64,000 bases of DNA from Progne subis subis (Eukaryota; Chordata; Aves; Passeriformes; Hirundinidae): assembly GCA_022316685.1 (NCBI GenBank), contig JAKJHU010000033.1, positions 920,321 through 984,320 on the forward strand, read 5' to 3'. The notes beneath the pieces are model-generated. The model was not told the DNA's origin, did no database searches, and worked only from the letters and a program-made list of their open reading frames with translations. Position numbers and translations under genes: made by a program. Positions 23,371-35,974 of the stretch are shown here, piece after piece (the stretch's first letter is position 1; each line of letters begins with the position of its first letter).

Positions 23371-26300
23371 ATGGCCCAGGACTGGGACGCAGTGCTGTTG
23401 GGGATGACCACAGGCAGCCGGTCACGGAGCTCCAGCAGTGAAGCCAGCCTGGCTCCCCGCTACCTCCTCAGCAAGCAGAGCCGCCTGCTCAATGGGACCA
23501 CCCGGAGCAGCCGTGCCGCCTCCCCCATGGGCCGTGTCATCCTCATCAATGCCCCCATCGAAGGTGCGTGGGGTGTCCTGGCCCCCTGCCCGCCCCCATG
23601 GCCAGCAGGGCCACAATGGCTGAATTCCCTGTGTCTAGGGGTGGGGAGGGCCTGGGGATGTTCACAGCAAGAGAGCCACCCCTTGCCATCGCTCACACAC
23701 AGCTGCAGCACGTGTGATTCATCTGCTCCCCTGTCCCCACAGCCAACAGCAACGAGAGTGATGTCATCAATGCCATCACGGTGGAGAAGAGCGTGGATGG
23801 CAAACTGGGCTTCAGCGTCCGTGGCGGCTCCGAGCATGGGTTGGGCATCTTTGTCAGCAAAGTGGAGGAGGGGAGCACTGCTGGTAAGAGGGTCAGGTTG
23901 AGGGATACCAGTGAAGATAGGCACATGCCAGCAAGGCCCTCTCGAGAAGCTCCCAGTGACATGGGATCACAGTGGCAATGCCACTCTTCATGGTGGAAAG
24001 CCACCATTTGCTCCCTGCTGCCTCTGGCCATGAGATTTGCAGGCTGCCCACAGTGAAGGGCAGGACACAGGAATAGATACCCCTGTGCCAGTGACTCTGA
24101 GCTCCATCCCCAAGTCGCAGCAAGGTGACAAGCCACTCAGTGCAATTGTCAGGCACCCCTGCCCCTGTTCCCAAGGGGTTCAGATCAGCTTGAGGGGACA
24201 TTGAGGGAGGGGATGTCAAAGAGGGGCATCAGTACCAGGCCAGGTGCCCAGATGAGCTGTGTGTCCCTTGTAGAGCAGGCTGGGCTGTGTGTTGGCGACA
24301 AGATCACAGAGGTGAACAGTGTGAGTCTGGAGAACATCACGATGAGCAGCGCTGTCAAGGTCCTCACCGGCAACAACCGCCTCCGTATGGTGGTCCGGCG
24401 GATGGGCCGTGTGCCAGGAATCAAGTTCTCCAAGGAGAAGACAGCATGGTGAGCAGGGCATCTCCCATGTCAACACCCCAAAACCCAACCCCATGGAGGG
24501 CATCCTGGGGGAGGTTGGTGAGGGATTCTGGGCAACAGGGAGGATCCCTGGGGGAACCCCAGTGTGGAGTGGCATCTCTGGCAAAGGTTGGGAGAGACCA
24601 GGGTGGGATACAGGATGGGATAGGAAGGTCTGGAGCAGGTAGGGTGCCCATCCTAAATATCCCCCATCCTAAATATCCCCCATCCCCATCACTCTCCTCC
24701 ACTGGGTGCCACCAATGGTCCCATCCTGCTGGAGGATAAGAGCCAAATCTCTGAGACCACCTACACTGTACCCATGCTCCAGGGTGGATGTGGTGAACAG
24801 GCGCCTGGTAGTAGAGAAAAGCGGCTCAACACCATCGGAGAGCGGCTCTGAGGATGGGCTGCGGCGCATCGTGCACCTCTACACTACCTCCGATGACTAC
24901 TGCCTGGGCTTCAACATCCGCGGTGGCAGAGAGTTCGGCCTCGGCATCTACGTCTCCAAGTACGGCTGCCCCGGGGCATGAAGGGGTTGTGACACCCCAA
25001 TGTCTGCTGTGCCCGTGCTGGGGTTCAGCCCCTCCTCTTGGGCTGGGCCCCCCACTCTCAAAAGACTGTGGGCATTACCACCATGGGTGCTGAGCCACAA
25101 GGCCACCCAAGTGGAGGCATGGGGCAGGAGCAGGACTCCAGCAAGGGCGTAGCCCCATCCTGCCCCACCTGCTTCCCTAGGGTGGACCCCGGAGGGTTGG
25201 CGGAGCAAAACGGCATTCGGGTGGGAGACCAAGTCCTTGCAGCCAATGGAGTCAAGTTTGAAGACATAAGCCATAGCAAGGCAGTGGAGGTGCTCAAGGG
25301 TCAGACCCACATCATGCTCACGATCAAGGTACCCATGCCCTGCCCCATGGACCCTCGAGTGATGCAGGGGTTGGCATGTCCCTTCGCTGGCACTGCCCCT
25401 GCTCAGCCCAGTGCCGGGGGCTGGTGCAGCTGTTGGCTGGTTGGGTTTCAGGCGGGTGGGAGGAGGGGATGCATTATTCATGGTTGGCGCCAGATCGAGT
25501 TCGCCAGGGCAGCCGGCACTCACTGACCCCCTTGTCCTCTCCCCCTGTGCCTAGGAGACAGGCCGGTTCCCTGCCTACAAGGAGCTGGTGGCCGAGTACT
25601 GCTGGCTCAGTCGCTGTAAGGGCCGTGCTGTGCGGGTACTGGTGGGGGCGGTGGGGCTGGGGCTCCCATGCGTGGGATGTCTCACTGCTCTAGGGAGGGA
25701 GAAGGTCTGTGTGCCATGGGCTCCCAGGGCCTTGGAGGGAGCGGGGAGCTCCCTGTGCCACTGTTAGCATACCCACAGGCCTGATGGACTTGCAAGGTCC
25801 CACTTGTCCCCCATCCTTGGAGGAGGCAGGAAGAGCCCCTTGCCATAGCCAGCAGCCTTGTGGTTCCTGTGATTCCACAGCATCCTACATGTCCACTTTC
25901 TAGGAGAGGAAGTGATGTTCCCTATGCAATGGCCAGCAGCCCACTGGTCCCCATAGCCCTGCGGGTTCCCCACATGTCTGCTGTTTTTGGGAGAGACGTG
26001 GTGGCCCACAATGTGTCACAGTGTGTCCTTGCTGTGCCTTTGCAGTGACCAACGGGCAGCTTCAACAGCTGGCTCAGACCTCGGAAACCAGCTCCTCTAT
26101 CTCCTCCTACTCCTCGGGACCAGCACCAGGGGCAGTGAATGGGCTGGGGGCGGCTGCCCCGGTGCCCCCAGCCCGTACTGTGGATGTGGCCATCTCCACG
26201 GAGGACGGGCCACGGCGGGGCTGGGCACGGGAACGTGCCGAGCGGGCCATGCAGACCGAGCCAGCCTCTGAGGGGCTGCCAGAGACGCGGCGCACAGTGC

Positions 26301-29300
26301 GGCCCCCCGAGCTGCTGCGGGACACTGCCATCCGGGGCCAAGCCACCCGTGAGACCCCCGGCACCCACCCACGCCGGACCTTCACCCACTCACCCAAAAC
26401 AGCGCTTCTGCTGGCGCTCAGCCGGCCACGGCAGCCCATTACACGCTCCCAGAGTGACCTCACTGTCGCCGGTAGGCACTGGGGCACAGCCCCACATGTG
26501 GGACTCAACCTTGGCTGAAGTCCCCTTCCAAGCCTGCATGTCCAGCCCTGGGAGTCCCACAGCTCAGGCCCTGCCCCATGGGGAGAGCCTGTCCCCCACT
26601 CAAGCATCCTACAGTCCCTGACATACATGGATACCTGGCCCCCACTCCAGGGCTTCCTATAGCAAACGTCTTGGTCCCTACCCTGGCACCCTATAGCCCA
26701 TATGGCTCCCTGGCCACCAGTCCTGGGTATCCTGTAACCCTACAGAGCCCCAGGTCTATTCCTGGGGCTTGCCAGGCACCTCAAAGCTCAGCCCCATGGC
26801 CCCTGGTGATCCACTGCACCCCACAGAAGGACTCTTTTCCAGTCAGTGTCTCCCAGTAGCCCCTCCAATCCCCCAAAGTTCCCTGCTTCCAGACAAGATT
26901 TGGGGTGGCATCCCCTCACCTCTCCACTCCAACACCTCCTTCTCTCTGTCCACAGAGGAGAAGCGGAAGAAGGAGAAGCCAGAGGGACAAGGGGCACGGG
27001 GGGCTCCCCCAGGATTGCACCGCTCCAAGACCCTTGTCAACCTCTTTTTCAAGGGGGGCCGTGCCACCAGCCAGAGCTGGGCCCCCCCCAGCCAGGAGGC
27101 CCCTGGCTCTGATCGCCGGGCACGCGCCAAGTCCCCAGGGCGCTCTGACGGGGACAGAGGTACCAGCCTGGGTGACAGGGCAGAGAGGGACTCGACCTGG
27201 GACTGTTCCCCCTTCTGTGGCCCTGTTGTGGCATCCCTGGCATGAAAGGGGCATAGGGAGGGGTTCCCCAAGCATGCAGTTTTGACAACTGGCAGCGGTG
27301 ACGCTGCCATCTGCCCTGGGCACTCACCGATCTCCATCTCCCTTGCAGTAGGCGCTGTGCAGAAGTTTGTAATCCGGAGCCTGAAGCGGGGTAACAGGAA
27401 TGCCCGTGTGCCTGGGGGGGTGTGGGGCAGGCTCTGCATGCACCTGACCTGTGCTGCTTGTGTCTGTCCCCTTCTGGTGTGGAGTGAGCTGGGGTTGGGG
27501 GAATGAGCAACTCTCTGGGCTGGCTTGGACAGTCCTTGCCCCGCTGGCCACCCCTCCTTGTGCCTCCCCAGAGAAAAGCCAGCGTGCCAGCATCCTGGGC
27601 CCCATGGGCATCGCCACCCTGCAGCCCAACGGCAGCGACCCTGAGGCCCGGCTCCCGCACATCCAGGACGCTGCTGCACGTCTCCTCAGCCCCGATGAGG
27701 TGACGGCCGTGCTCCGCCACTGCTCCCGGGTATGCGCCAAGGGCAGGTGCAGGCAGGGCAGCACTGCCACCCTGGGCTGGTCCCTGGGAGGCTCCTGCAT
27801 CCTAGGGGCGTGGTGAGCACTCTGTGCCCATGCTTAACTCTGGGAGGTAAACCAAGGAACGGGTAAGGGGGCGTCCGTCCACTGATCCCCTCCTGTGCCT
27901 GCAGTACCTGCACGAGGGCAGCGTGGAGGATTTGGTGCGGCCGCTGCTGGCCATCCTGGACAGGCCCGAGAAGGTCCTGCTGCTGCGGGATGTGAGGTGG
28001 GTGCTGCTGGAAATATCTGGGAACCTCAGTATTGCCCATCCTGGCGTGATTGAAGTGGAGCCTCACACGTGCTCCTCAGCCCTGTTCACACTCCACCCCG
28101 GAGGCTGCTACAACCTGTGCCCACCTTTTTGCCTTGGCAGGAGTGTGGTGGCCACCACGGACCTGGGCAGGTTTGACAGCATGGTGATGCCCCTGGAGCT
28201 GGAAGCTTTTGATGCCCTAAAGAGCCGCTCAGGTAGATCCCAGGCATGCAGGGACCTTGACTGGGGGCAGGTAGCGGTCAAGGGTGGGTGCAGCCTGGGT
28301 GACTGGGGGTTCTCTCTGACTGCAGTGCGCTCACCTGCCCTCCGCCCAGCCCACCATGACGTCCCCCCCAAGAGACACCTCATCACACCAGTGCCTGGTA
28401 AGTGCCACCTGTAGGGTCTGCCTGGATACCGGGCAGCCCAGTGGGAACAGGGTGGAGGGAGTTTGGGGGAGGAGAAAGGGAGCTGGGATACTTGAGTGCA
28501 GGAGCTCCCAGGGAAGAAGGCATCTGGCATCCCTGAGTGTTTGGAACACTAGGAGCAGCACAATCTTGGGTGCTGGGGTTCTTGGGGAGGAGGACATGTA
28601 CTGCTTGCAGAGAACTGGCGTGTCTAGGGTCCCTAGATCAGGAGGATCTGGAGCCCTAGGTGGCAAAGGACCCAGGGCTTTGGGGTACTCATGGGAGGCC
28701 TGCATGGCAGGGGTCCCAGGGAGCAGGGCTGTAGGTCCCTGGGGAGACCCCTGAGCCCCTCTCATTGCAGACTATCGGGGCGGATTCCTGCTGAAGCCAG
28801 CAGGGACCCCAGAGACGGAGGAACCTGGGGAGCAGCAGGCGAGTCCAGCCCGTCCAAGAGCCTCCCCCAGCCCCCGCCGGCCTCACACCCGCACCTACAC
28901 CCCACTCCCTGACGTGCCAGTGGATGCCTATGCCTCCGTCAGCCGGCCCCTGCCCACCCTTGGCCCTCAGCCCCCCAACTGGCTGCTGGCTGAGCCACCC
29001 CCTGGCAAGGGGCATGGGCACTCCCGCAGCCCCCGGGCCACCTGGCGCAAGGAGGCCCCCAGGACAGCGCCCAACAGAGAAGCCGAAGTGCTGGGGAAGC
29101 CTCACTGGGCAAGGCCCTCTCTTGCCCCTCTCTTTGGGGGGCCAGGGGGTGAGACAAGGGCTGGGGCAGCCACCAATGGCCCCGAAGATGCTGGCAGGGA
29201 GGAGGAGGAGGAGGAAGAGTATCATCTGCTCACCGTCACCCTCTCTAAGCTGAAGCACTCGCTCGGTGGGTGGCATGCGGGTGGGACTCCAAGGGTGGGG

Positions 29301-29965
29301 TGAGGACCCTTCTGGCACCAGCATCAGTGGGATGGGTGGCACCCCCTTGGCAAGGCCCAAACCCCAGAGCATTTCTCAAAAATGAGAAGGGGGGGGTGGG
29401 GGGCGAGGGGTGGGGGACAAGAGCTGTCCCTGCGCTGGGCCCTCATCTCTGTAGGACCTACCAAAACAGGGCAAGACAGAGGTGCAGCTCCCCAGCGAAA
29501 GGTGGTACCATGCTTGGGAGTGGGTGGGGGTCCCAGCCTACCCAGGTGTGAGGGTCTCGTGGCTCCCTTGCAGGGATCAGCATCTCTGGTGGTATTGAGT
29601 CAAGGGCACAGCCAGTGGTGAAGATTGAGAAGATCTTCCCTGGTGGAGCTGCCTTCCTCAGTGGCATCCTCAAGGTACGGGGGTACCAGCACATGCTAGG
29701 GGGTGGGCAAACATCCAGACACTCCCATCCCTTGGCGCCACTGGGTTGCTGGCAATCTTCTGGCAGCCCAAAAGTAGCTGCACTTCACACTGTGGCCTTC
29801 CCTTCTGGAACCCAGGCTGGGCAGGAGCTTGTGTCTGTGGATGGGGAGAGCCTGCAAAACGTCACGCACCAGAAGGCTGTGGACATCATCCGCCAGGCCT
29901 ACCGCAACAAAGCCAAGGAGCCCATGGAGCTGGTGGTGCGGGTACCTGGACCACCACCGGAGTGA
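23371..29965 (+). CDS. PDZD7: PDZD7, PDZ-domain scaffold of the USH2 ankle-link complex
   Basis: Sixteen coding exons: 23371-23563, 23743-23883, 24274-24448, 24783-24959, 25181-25328, 25555-25615, 26046-26471, 26956-27159, 27349-27390, 27572-27729, 27905-27996, 28141-28232, 28326-28397, 28771-29265, 29574-29674 and 29816-29965. All are phase-consistent, giving 908 residues. PDZ1 (about 75-165, [19 protein letters not shown]), PDZ2 (about 198-278, [20 protein letters not shown]), a harmonin-homology domain (about 545-640) and PDZ3 (about 812-903, ISISGGIES) occur in the family order, with Pro/Arg-rich linkers and an acidic Glu run before PDZ3. PDZD7 organises usherin, ADGRV1 and whirlin at stereocilia ankle links. 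The start context ACCACCATGG is strong and MAQ matches mammals. It ends six residues after the PDZ3 core motif VRV, whereas the human long isoform has a Pro-rich extension there. Confidence 0.97.
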
Positions 29966-30272
29966 GGCTGCACCCCCTCTTCGAGGAGCCATGCTGTGTT
30001 CCAGAGGAGCCAGAGGGATGATTCCTGCACCGAGCTGTGGCTGGTCTCGGTGCAGCCAGAGGGTGTGAGAGGCAGACCTGTCCCAGGGGTGTGGACCAGC
30101 TGCCCACTACAGGACCCAAGGGAGGGCAGCACTGGCGACACAGGGGAAGGACAGACGGTCCCTGACCCTGCTCTGGACACACGGAGTCCTGAAAAACCAC
30201 AGCCAGGGGCTTGTTTTTAATCGCCGTTTCCGGGTGGTACACGGATGAGCCAGGCTCTGGGAACATAACTGA

Positions 30273-30278
30273 AATAAA
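30273..30278 (+). terminator. PDZD7: PDZD7 polyadenylation signal
   Basis: Canonical AATAAA 308 bp after the PDZD7 stop codon on the plus strand, followed by GC-rich sequence. No competing signal lies between stop and this site. Confidence 0.75.
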
Positions 30279-31129
30279 GTACAAAATCCCCCCCTCTGGA
30301 GCCAGGGGTGACCAAGCCACAGCTGGGCAGAGACAGACTTTTCCTTTGGTTTGATGCCCCTGGGTGCCCAGCAAGGGCTCCCCACCTCTGCCCATCCCCA
30401 TGGGTGGTCCCAGGGTGTCCCCAGCTGGCACATGGAGCACCATGCCCCTCTCCCCTGGCAGGCTGGGCATCACAGAGGCATGGGCTTTTTGTGGGGGGTA
30501 ACAGAGGGGTGCTGGGGGCAAGAGCATGGGAAAGGCACTGAGGGCAGGCTGCCCCGTGGCAGGAGTGAGGGGGCACAGACTGGTGAGGTGTGAGCTGGGA
30601 GAGGGTGATATGTTTCGACAGGTCCTATAAAAATAGAGTTATTTAAAATGGCACAGAAATGAATTCCCTGACAAACACACAAAGGGGCATGAGGGAGGCT
30701 GGCATGGGCAGAGACAGGGCACACGCCAAGTGACTGGGTGACAGTGCCAGCAGGGATGAGAGGGAGGGAATAAGTCAGCCCTCCCCCTGCCCAAGGTGAC
30801 CCTGGCTGAAGCCAGCGCCGCTAATCCCCAGGAGCTAAGAGGATCAGCAGAAACCAGTTCCGGGCGGCCCCAAGGCCAGGACTCGGCACCCACCTGACCC
30901 CACATCTCACGGGCACCCCCCACTCTGGGCACCCATACACCCTCACCCCCCAAGACCTCAAGGCTGAGGAGGGGGCAGCGCCTGTGGTTCTCCCCTGCCC
31001 CTTCATAGTGGCAGCAGTTTGCAGAGCTGGGGGAGAGCAGGGCCCCCCTCCAGCCCCACAGCTCCCAAAATCACAGGAGCTGGAGGTTCCTTCAGCCCTC
31101 CAAGCATGGGGCAAGGGGAGGCAGCATCT

Positions 31130-33920
31130 TCAGATCTCGGTGGCTGTTATCTCCTCGAAGGGCGGGTCAGGTGGGTCACAGGGCTCGGGCAGGGGGTCCT
31201 CGCCCTGAAGCCGGAGCTGCTGGAGCCGCTGCTCGAGCCGCCGGTTGCGCCGGTACATCTGGATGTAGCTGTACTGCAGCTGCTTCTGGTAGCGGATGAC
31301 CCGCTCCTTCTCGCCCTGCCACGTGCCACGCTCCTGCTCGAAGGCCTCTCGCTGCTCCTGCCCACGCCGCCGCTCCAAGGCCACCTCGGCACGCAGCCGC
31401 TCCAGCTGCCGTCGCAGGCCCACGCTGCCCCGGGGCTCCTCGCTGGCTGCGGGGCATCCTTCACCAGGTGGGGGACATCCTTCACCAGTGCCCGGCGGGC
31501 ATCGCCCACGGGCAGCTTCCCGCAGCCCCACCACCTCCTGCTCGAGCCGGCCGGCTTTGGCACGGAAGAGGTCGGCCTCGCTCTTGCGGCGCTGCAGTTC
31601 ATTGGCGCAGACCTCCAGCTCCAGGGCCTTGAGGCGGGCGGCCTCCTGCAGCCCCTGCACCTGCCGCTCGCCCGCCTGCAGCTGCACCCGTGCCTCCCGC
31701 AGCTGAGCCCGCAGCCCCAGCAGCTCAGCGCCGCGCTGCGCCAGCTCTGCCTGCGCTTCCTTCAGCTGCTGCTTCAGCAGAGAGATCTCCCCCGACTTCT
31801 GGCACACCTGTGGGGACGATGGGGTTCAGGGGCTGGCCAGGCCCCCAGCCACAGCCTGCGCCCCCTGACGTGCCTGGCGCTGCCGGGAGACTCACCTCCC
31901 ACTTGGTCTCCTCCAGCCGAGGTGCCAGCTCAGTGCGCTCCCGCTGGAAGGAGGCACAGCGACGTTCCAGCAGTTCACGCTCCTGCAGCAGCTGGGTCAA
32001 GTCCTCCTGCAGCTGCTTCTTCTCCTGCTGCAGCTGCAGCACCTGGAGCTGCAGGACCTGCTGCCCCCGATGCGCTGCGTGGGCTGCCTGCCGCGCCTGG
32101 GCCGCACAGCGCTGCCGCAGTCCCTCCAGCTCCTGCTCACACCGACGCTGCTTCTCCTCAAACACCTGGGCCAGGGGATGCACAGGTGCTGGGAGGGCAG
32201 CACAGCACCTTCCCACTTCACCTGCCATCTCCAAGATCGGCATCACAGGGAGGGGGCAGCACATCTCCCCCAAATGGAGGAAGGGTCCAGGAAGAGTGTG
32301 ATGTGCTGGTACACACCTTGTGCTCCCCTATCCTTTTGCACGATGCGCCCCCCACGTTAGCAGACCCAGAGCCTATAGGCCTCCTCCAACTCCATCACAA
32401 GCAGGGAGAAGCCACAGGTCCCAGACTCATTCAAAAAAGGGTACCCCAGTCTGTACAACTGGTCCCATGGGCCATACAAGGCTCCCCCACGGACTACACA
32501 GGACCACTCAGCCGGTGGGAAAAACCCACATACCCAGACCCAGAGGAAAAAGTATCCCCTGCAAGGGTCGGTAACGGGTCCTTACTCCCAACCAGGGGGT
32601 ATGTCCACTCCAGGGAGGGAGACAGGTACAGGACTTGTGGACACCAGGGACATACCTGGCAGATGGCCACCTCATTTTCATCCAGGCTGTCACGCAGGAG
32701 CCGCAGCTCGGCCTCCCTCTCCCGCAGCTTGTCCTCCAGCTCCCGCACCAGCATGGCCTCCTCTCCAGGCAGCGGAGAGCGCCCACAGGAGCCACTCTCC
32801 GAGGAGGGCCGACCCCGGCCACTCAGCGAGCCCGTGCTCTTGCTGGAGGATGAGCGCCCGCTGTCTGAGTTGGAGGGGCGGCAGCCCCCCGGAGGATCGA
32901 GGGGGCCATGGGGGGTGGTTGGCAGGGCACCCGCCTCCGGGTGCTGGCTGCAGCCGGTGCTGTAGGTGGGCAGGCTGGAGAGGGAGTTCCGCCCCGAGTC
33001 TGAGAGGGTGCTGGCACGGCAGCTCAGAGAGCCAGGCTTCTCAGCACCCAGCAAATGGGTGAGGCTCACCTGGCTCTCCGAGAGCCCCAGGCGTGTGCCC
33101 GGCTGGGCATTCCGAAGCTTGGATATCACTGGCTTGAAGGCCATGGGGCGGATCAGGGTCTTCTCCACATTCTGCCAGGAAAAGAGAGGAGAGTGAAGGG
33201 TTGGGAAGCACTCAATAGCCCCAAGGGCTGCCTAGGAATGTTACAGCAGGTGCCCCCAGCCCCAGTGCCTTCACACCCCAAAGGAGACAGAGGCCAGTCT
33301 TCACTGCCTTTCCACGGGTGTCCAGGTGAGCTCCCCAAACACCCTTGGCATGATGGAGGGGACATTAAGAGCATAGGGATTGCCACTTCCCCAGGGACAC
33401 CAGAAGTGTGGCCATATGACCCCATTTCACACATCTGAGCCAGCAGTCCCAGTGTGGCACAGGGTGTAAAGTAAAGACTGCGGCACACACCCACCCACCC
33501 TACCGCTGCCTGCCCCACCTCTTCCAGCTTGCCAGAGACGGGTACAAGCTTGGGGGGCGGCCCACGAAGATGATCACTTGGTGCTTGGTCATCACGGGGA
33601 TCATCTGAGTCACTGCAGGGGCTGGCAGGAGAGGAGGCATCAAGCCAGTCACCACAGAAGCCCCCATTGGCATAGGAGTGGGTGACGCCAGGCACAGACA
33701 CGCGGGGCTCCTCAGGAGTGGCCCGGAGTAGCCCCTCCTGTTTGCAGAAGGAGGCAGTGGAGGGGTCCCCGTCACTTGTGCAGTCATGGCGAGGCCGGGC
33801 GGGCAGGAGGCTGCCCACGCTGCCCATGGCGGCAGGGGGTGAGCGGGCGGTGGTGCGGAGCTGTGTGGCCCCCTCAGCAATGGCCTCGAGGGGCACTGGC
33901 AGCGTCTGCACGATGGCCAT
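31130..33920 (-). CDS. LZTS2: LZTS2 (LAPSER1), leucine zipper putative tumour suppressor 2
   Basis: Four coding exons in transcript order: 33920-33519, 33171-32656, 32165-31896 and 31807-31130. All are phase 0, giving 621 residues (human 669). The N terminus MAIVQTLPVPLE, the block HLRGPPPKLVPVSGKLE, the Ser-rich TLSDSGRNSLSSLPTYSTG, and the long Fez1-type coiled coil from about residue 270 to the end, closing with EEITATEI, are all LZTS2 hallmarks. Family knowledge: LZTS2 binds katanin and beta-catenin, restraining microtubule severing and promoting nuclear export of beta-catenin. The gene is tail-to-tail with PDZD7, as in mammals. The first coding exon has two in-frame donors, at 33519 and 15 bases further on (33504), so a five-residue insertion (VGQAA) is possible. 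The 3' UTR end is not clear. Confidence 0.97.
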
Positions 33921-33959
33921 GGCGGGGGGGCCCCCGGCGGGCAGGGGCACGTGGGCAGC
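33921..33959 (-). other. LZTS2: LZTS2 5' UTR at start of first coding exon
   Basis: A strong acceptor (CTTGCCTGCAG) ends at 33960 on the minus strand, leaving 39 bases of leader before the ATG at 33920. The context CCCGCCATGG is an excellent Kozak match. Confidence 0.7.
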
Positions 33960-34948
33960 CTGCAGGCAAGGGAGACAGGCATCAGAGCTATGGGCACTGA
34001 CAACAGTGCCCCAACACCCACCCACGTGGGCACAGGAGCATCCCCAGTAACCATCCCCAGTCTTATAGGTGAGGTTTGTCCCGAGGGCAGGAGATGCCAA
34101 ATGAACCAGAACAAAGCCAGTGGGGAGTGGTACTAGCAACCCCCAAGTTGGCCTCAGCCCCCCAATGGAGCACTGGGGGCTGCCAGTGGCTGTGGGGTGC
34201 TGGTGGCACTGTAGGGCAGTGGAGATGCAGTCCTGCCTCATGCCGTGCCCTGGCATGACCCTGCCACGGGAAGCATGCCAGGACTGGAGGCGAATCCCGA
34301 GAGGCCTGCAGAGAGCTGGCTTACAGGCAGCCTGCCCGCCTGTCTGCCCCATCGGCACCTACCAGTGCAGCCTCACGGAGAGCAGGGAACAGCCCCCCAC
34401 ACCAGGGTCAGCCACCTCCTCTGCCCCACAGCCCCCACCTCTCAGCAGTGACCCCACAGAGCCTGCCCTCCACCTCAAACCACCCACAGAGGGCCACCAA
34501 GGCGGGCACCAGGCTTCTTCCCAGCCTCGACACGCGGAGGTTTCTTCCCGCCCCCTCCAGCTGGGGGGGCTCTGCCGGTCTCTGCTGTGACTCCCCCTGC
34601 CCCAACCCACGCCATACGCCCGCGTGACGGGAGCCGGCCGACGGGCCGGATCCATCCCCTACTGCCTCATCGCATCTCGCACATGGCTGCAGCTGGCACA
34701 GGGCGCGGGCGGGGGGGCGGCGCTGCCCGCACGGTCTCGCCCGCCGAGCTGTCACCTGAAATCAATCCGCCTGCCAGCGCCTGGGGAGGGGCGAGCAGGG
34801 GAGAGATGCCGGCGAGCCAAAACCCCCTCCCGGCCCGCCAGCGTCACCCCCACCGGCACGTGCCATCCCCAGGCACCGCCACCTCACTCCGTGCCCTGAC
34901 AGCCTCGGGTGGGCAGGTGGGTGACCCTCCCTCAACAGCTCCACTCAC

Positions 34949-35017
34949 CTCGCCAGCTGCTGCCCATCCGTCCGGTCCTCTCGGGCCCTCGCACCGTGAA
35001 CGCGGCTCCGCCGGCCC
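34949..35017 (-). other. LZTS2: probable non-coding exon of LZTS2 with upstream ATG
   Basis: On the minus strand a long pyrimidine tract and CAG acceptor precede 35017, and GGCGAG|GTGAGTGG donates at 34949, so a 69-base exon is well framed. It contains an ATG 19 bases before the donor. Spliced to the acceptor at 33959, that frame runs past the main ATG out of frame, so it would be an overlapping uORF. Confidence 0.45.
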
Positions 35018-35974
35018 CTGAAGCGCGGAGGAGGAAGAGGAGGGGGTCAGGGGGCTGAACGGCAGCAGGGTCCCCCGCGCTCCCCGCTGCCCTCTCCCCC
35101 CTCCCAGTCCCCCAGGCGGCAGGGCCAAGGCAGGTGGTGCCAGCGCGGCACTGAGGGTGGCAGAGGAGCCCGGCGGCGGGTGCGCTGCTCCTGGCACCCA
35201 GGGTGGGCTGCGGTCACGCCAGGAAGTGTGGTGGGGACAAGAGCCCGCCACTGGGGACCTGATGCTGCCAGAGGAACAGGAATCAGGGATCAGGAACACC
35301 AAAGGGACATCTAATGGCCCCCCCAGCCCAGCCAGACAAGGCACAGCAGCCCACCCCAGCGAAACTCCCCCAGGACGTGCAGGTCAAGGGGACGGACAGC
35401 CCTGCGGACAGTGGGTCCCTGCACAGCCTGGAGGGGACGCGGTCACTGCTGGGGCCCCGCCAGACAGGCGGTGGGAACAGACTCCATCTTCTCCCTCCCC
35501 CCGGCCCCCTGGCCGGCCGAGAGGGTCCCACCGCCACCCGCGGAGAGGAAGAGCGCCCAGTCCAGCCACCCAGTAAAACCAGTCACCGGTTGGGGTGGCG
35601 TCACCTCCAGCCACTCCGGCCGGAGCACAGCGCTGCCGGATCCCGAAATGGCACGGGAACACTCGGTCCCTGCTCAGCCAGACCCCCACCCCGAGCTGCT
35701 GTGGGGATTCCGGGCCCCCGGGGACCCCCGTGCCTGGAAGGCATCTCAGGGCCACCCCAGGGCGGGGGGAATCAGGGTCACCCCCGTCCCTCCCCACATG
35801 CCCAGCACAAGTGGGATGGACACCGTCCATGCCCGGCTGTGCCCCTCTCCAGGCCCCCGGCATCCTGAGGTTCCCTCGATGATGCTGCCCCCCTCGCCCG
35901 CCCTCCCACCCACCTTCTGCCGCCCCACTGAGCCCCAGAGCGCCAAGCCTGTCCCACGGCGCTTCCACCCGTCC

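Noticed and set aside
31298..31807. GTG codon as translation start for the last LZTS2 exon
   Set aside because: It is simply the Val codon after a phase-0 splice junction (CAG|GTG TGC). Exon continuity with 31896-32165 is clear.
31019..32965. 648-codon open frame on the plus strand
   Set aside because: It is antisense to the LZTS2 coiled-coil exons. Leu/Gln/Ala-rich shadow frames are expected opposite coiled coils, and it ignores the clear LZTS2 introns.
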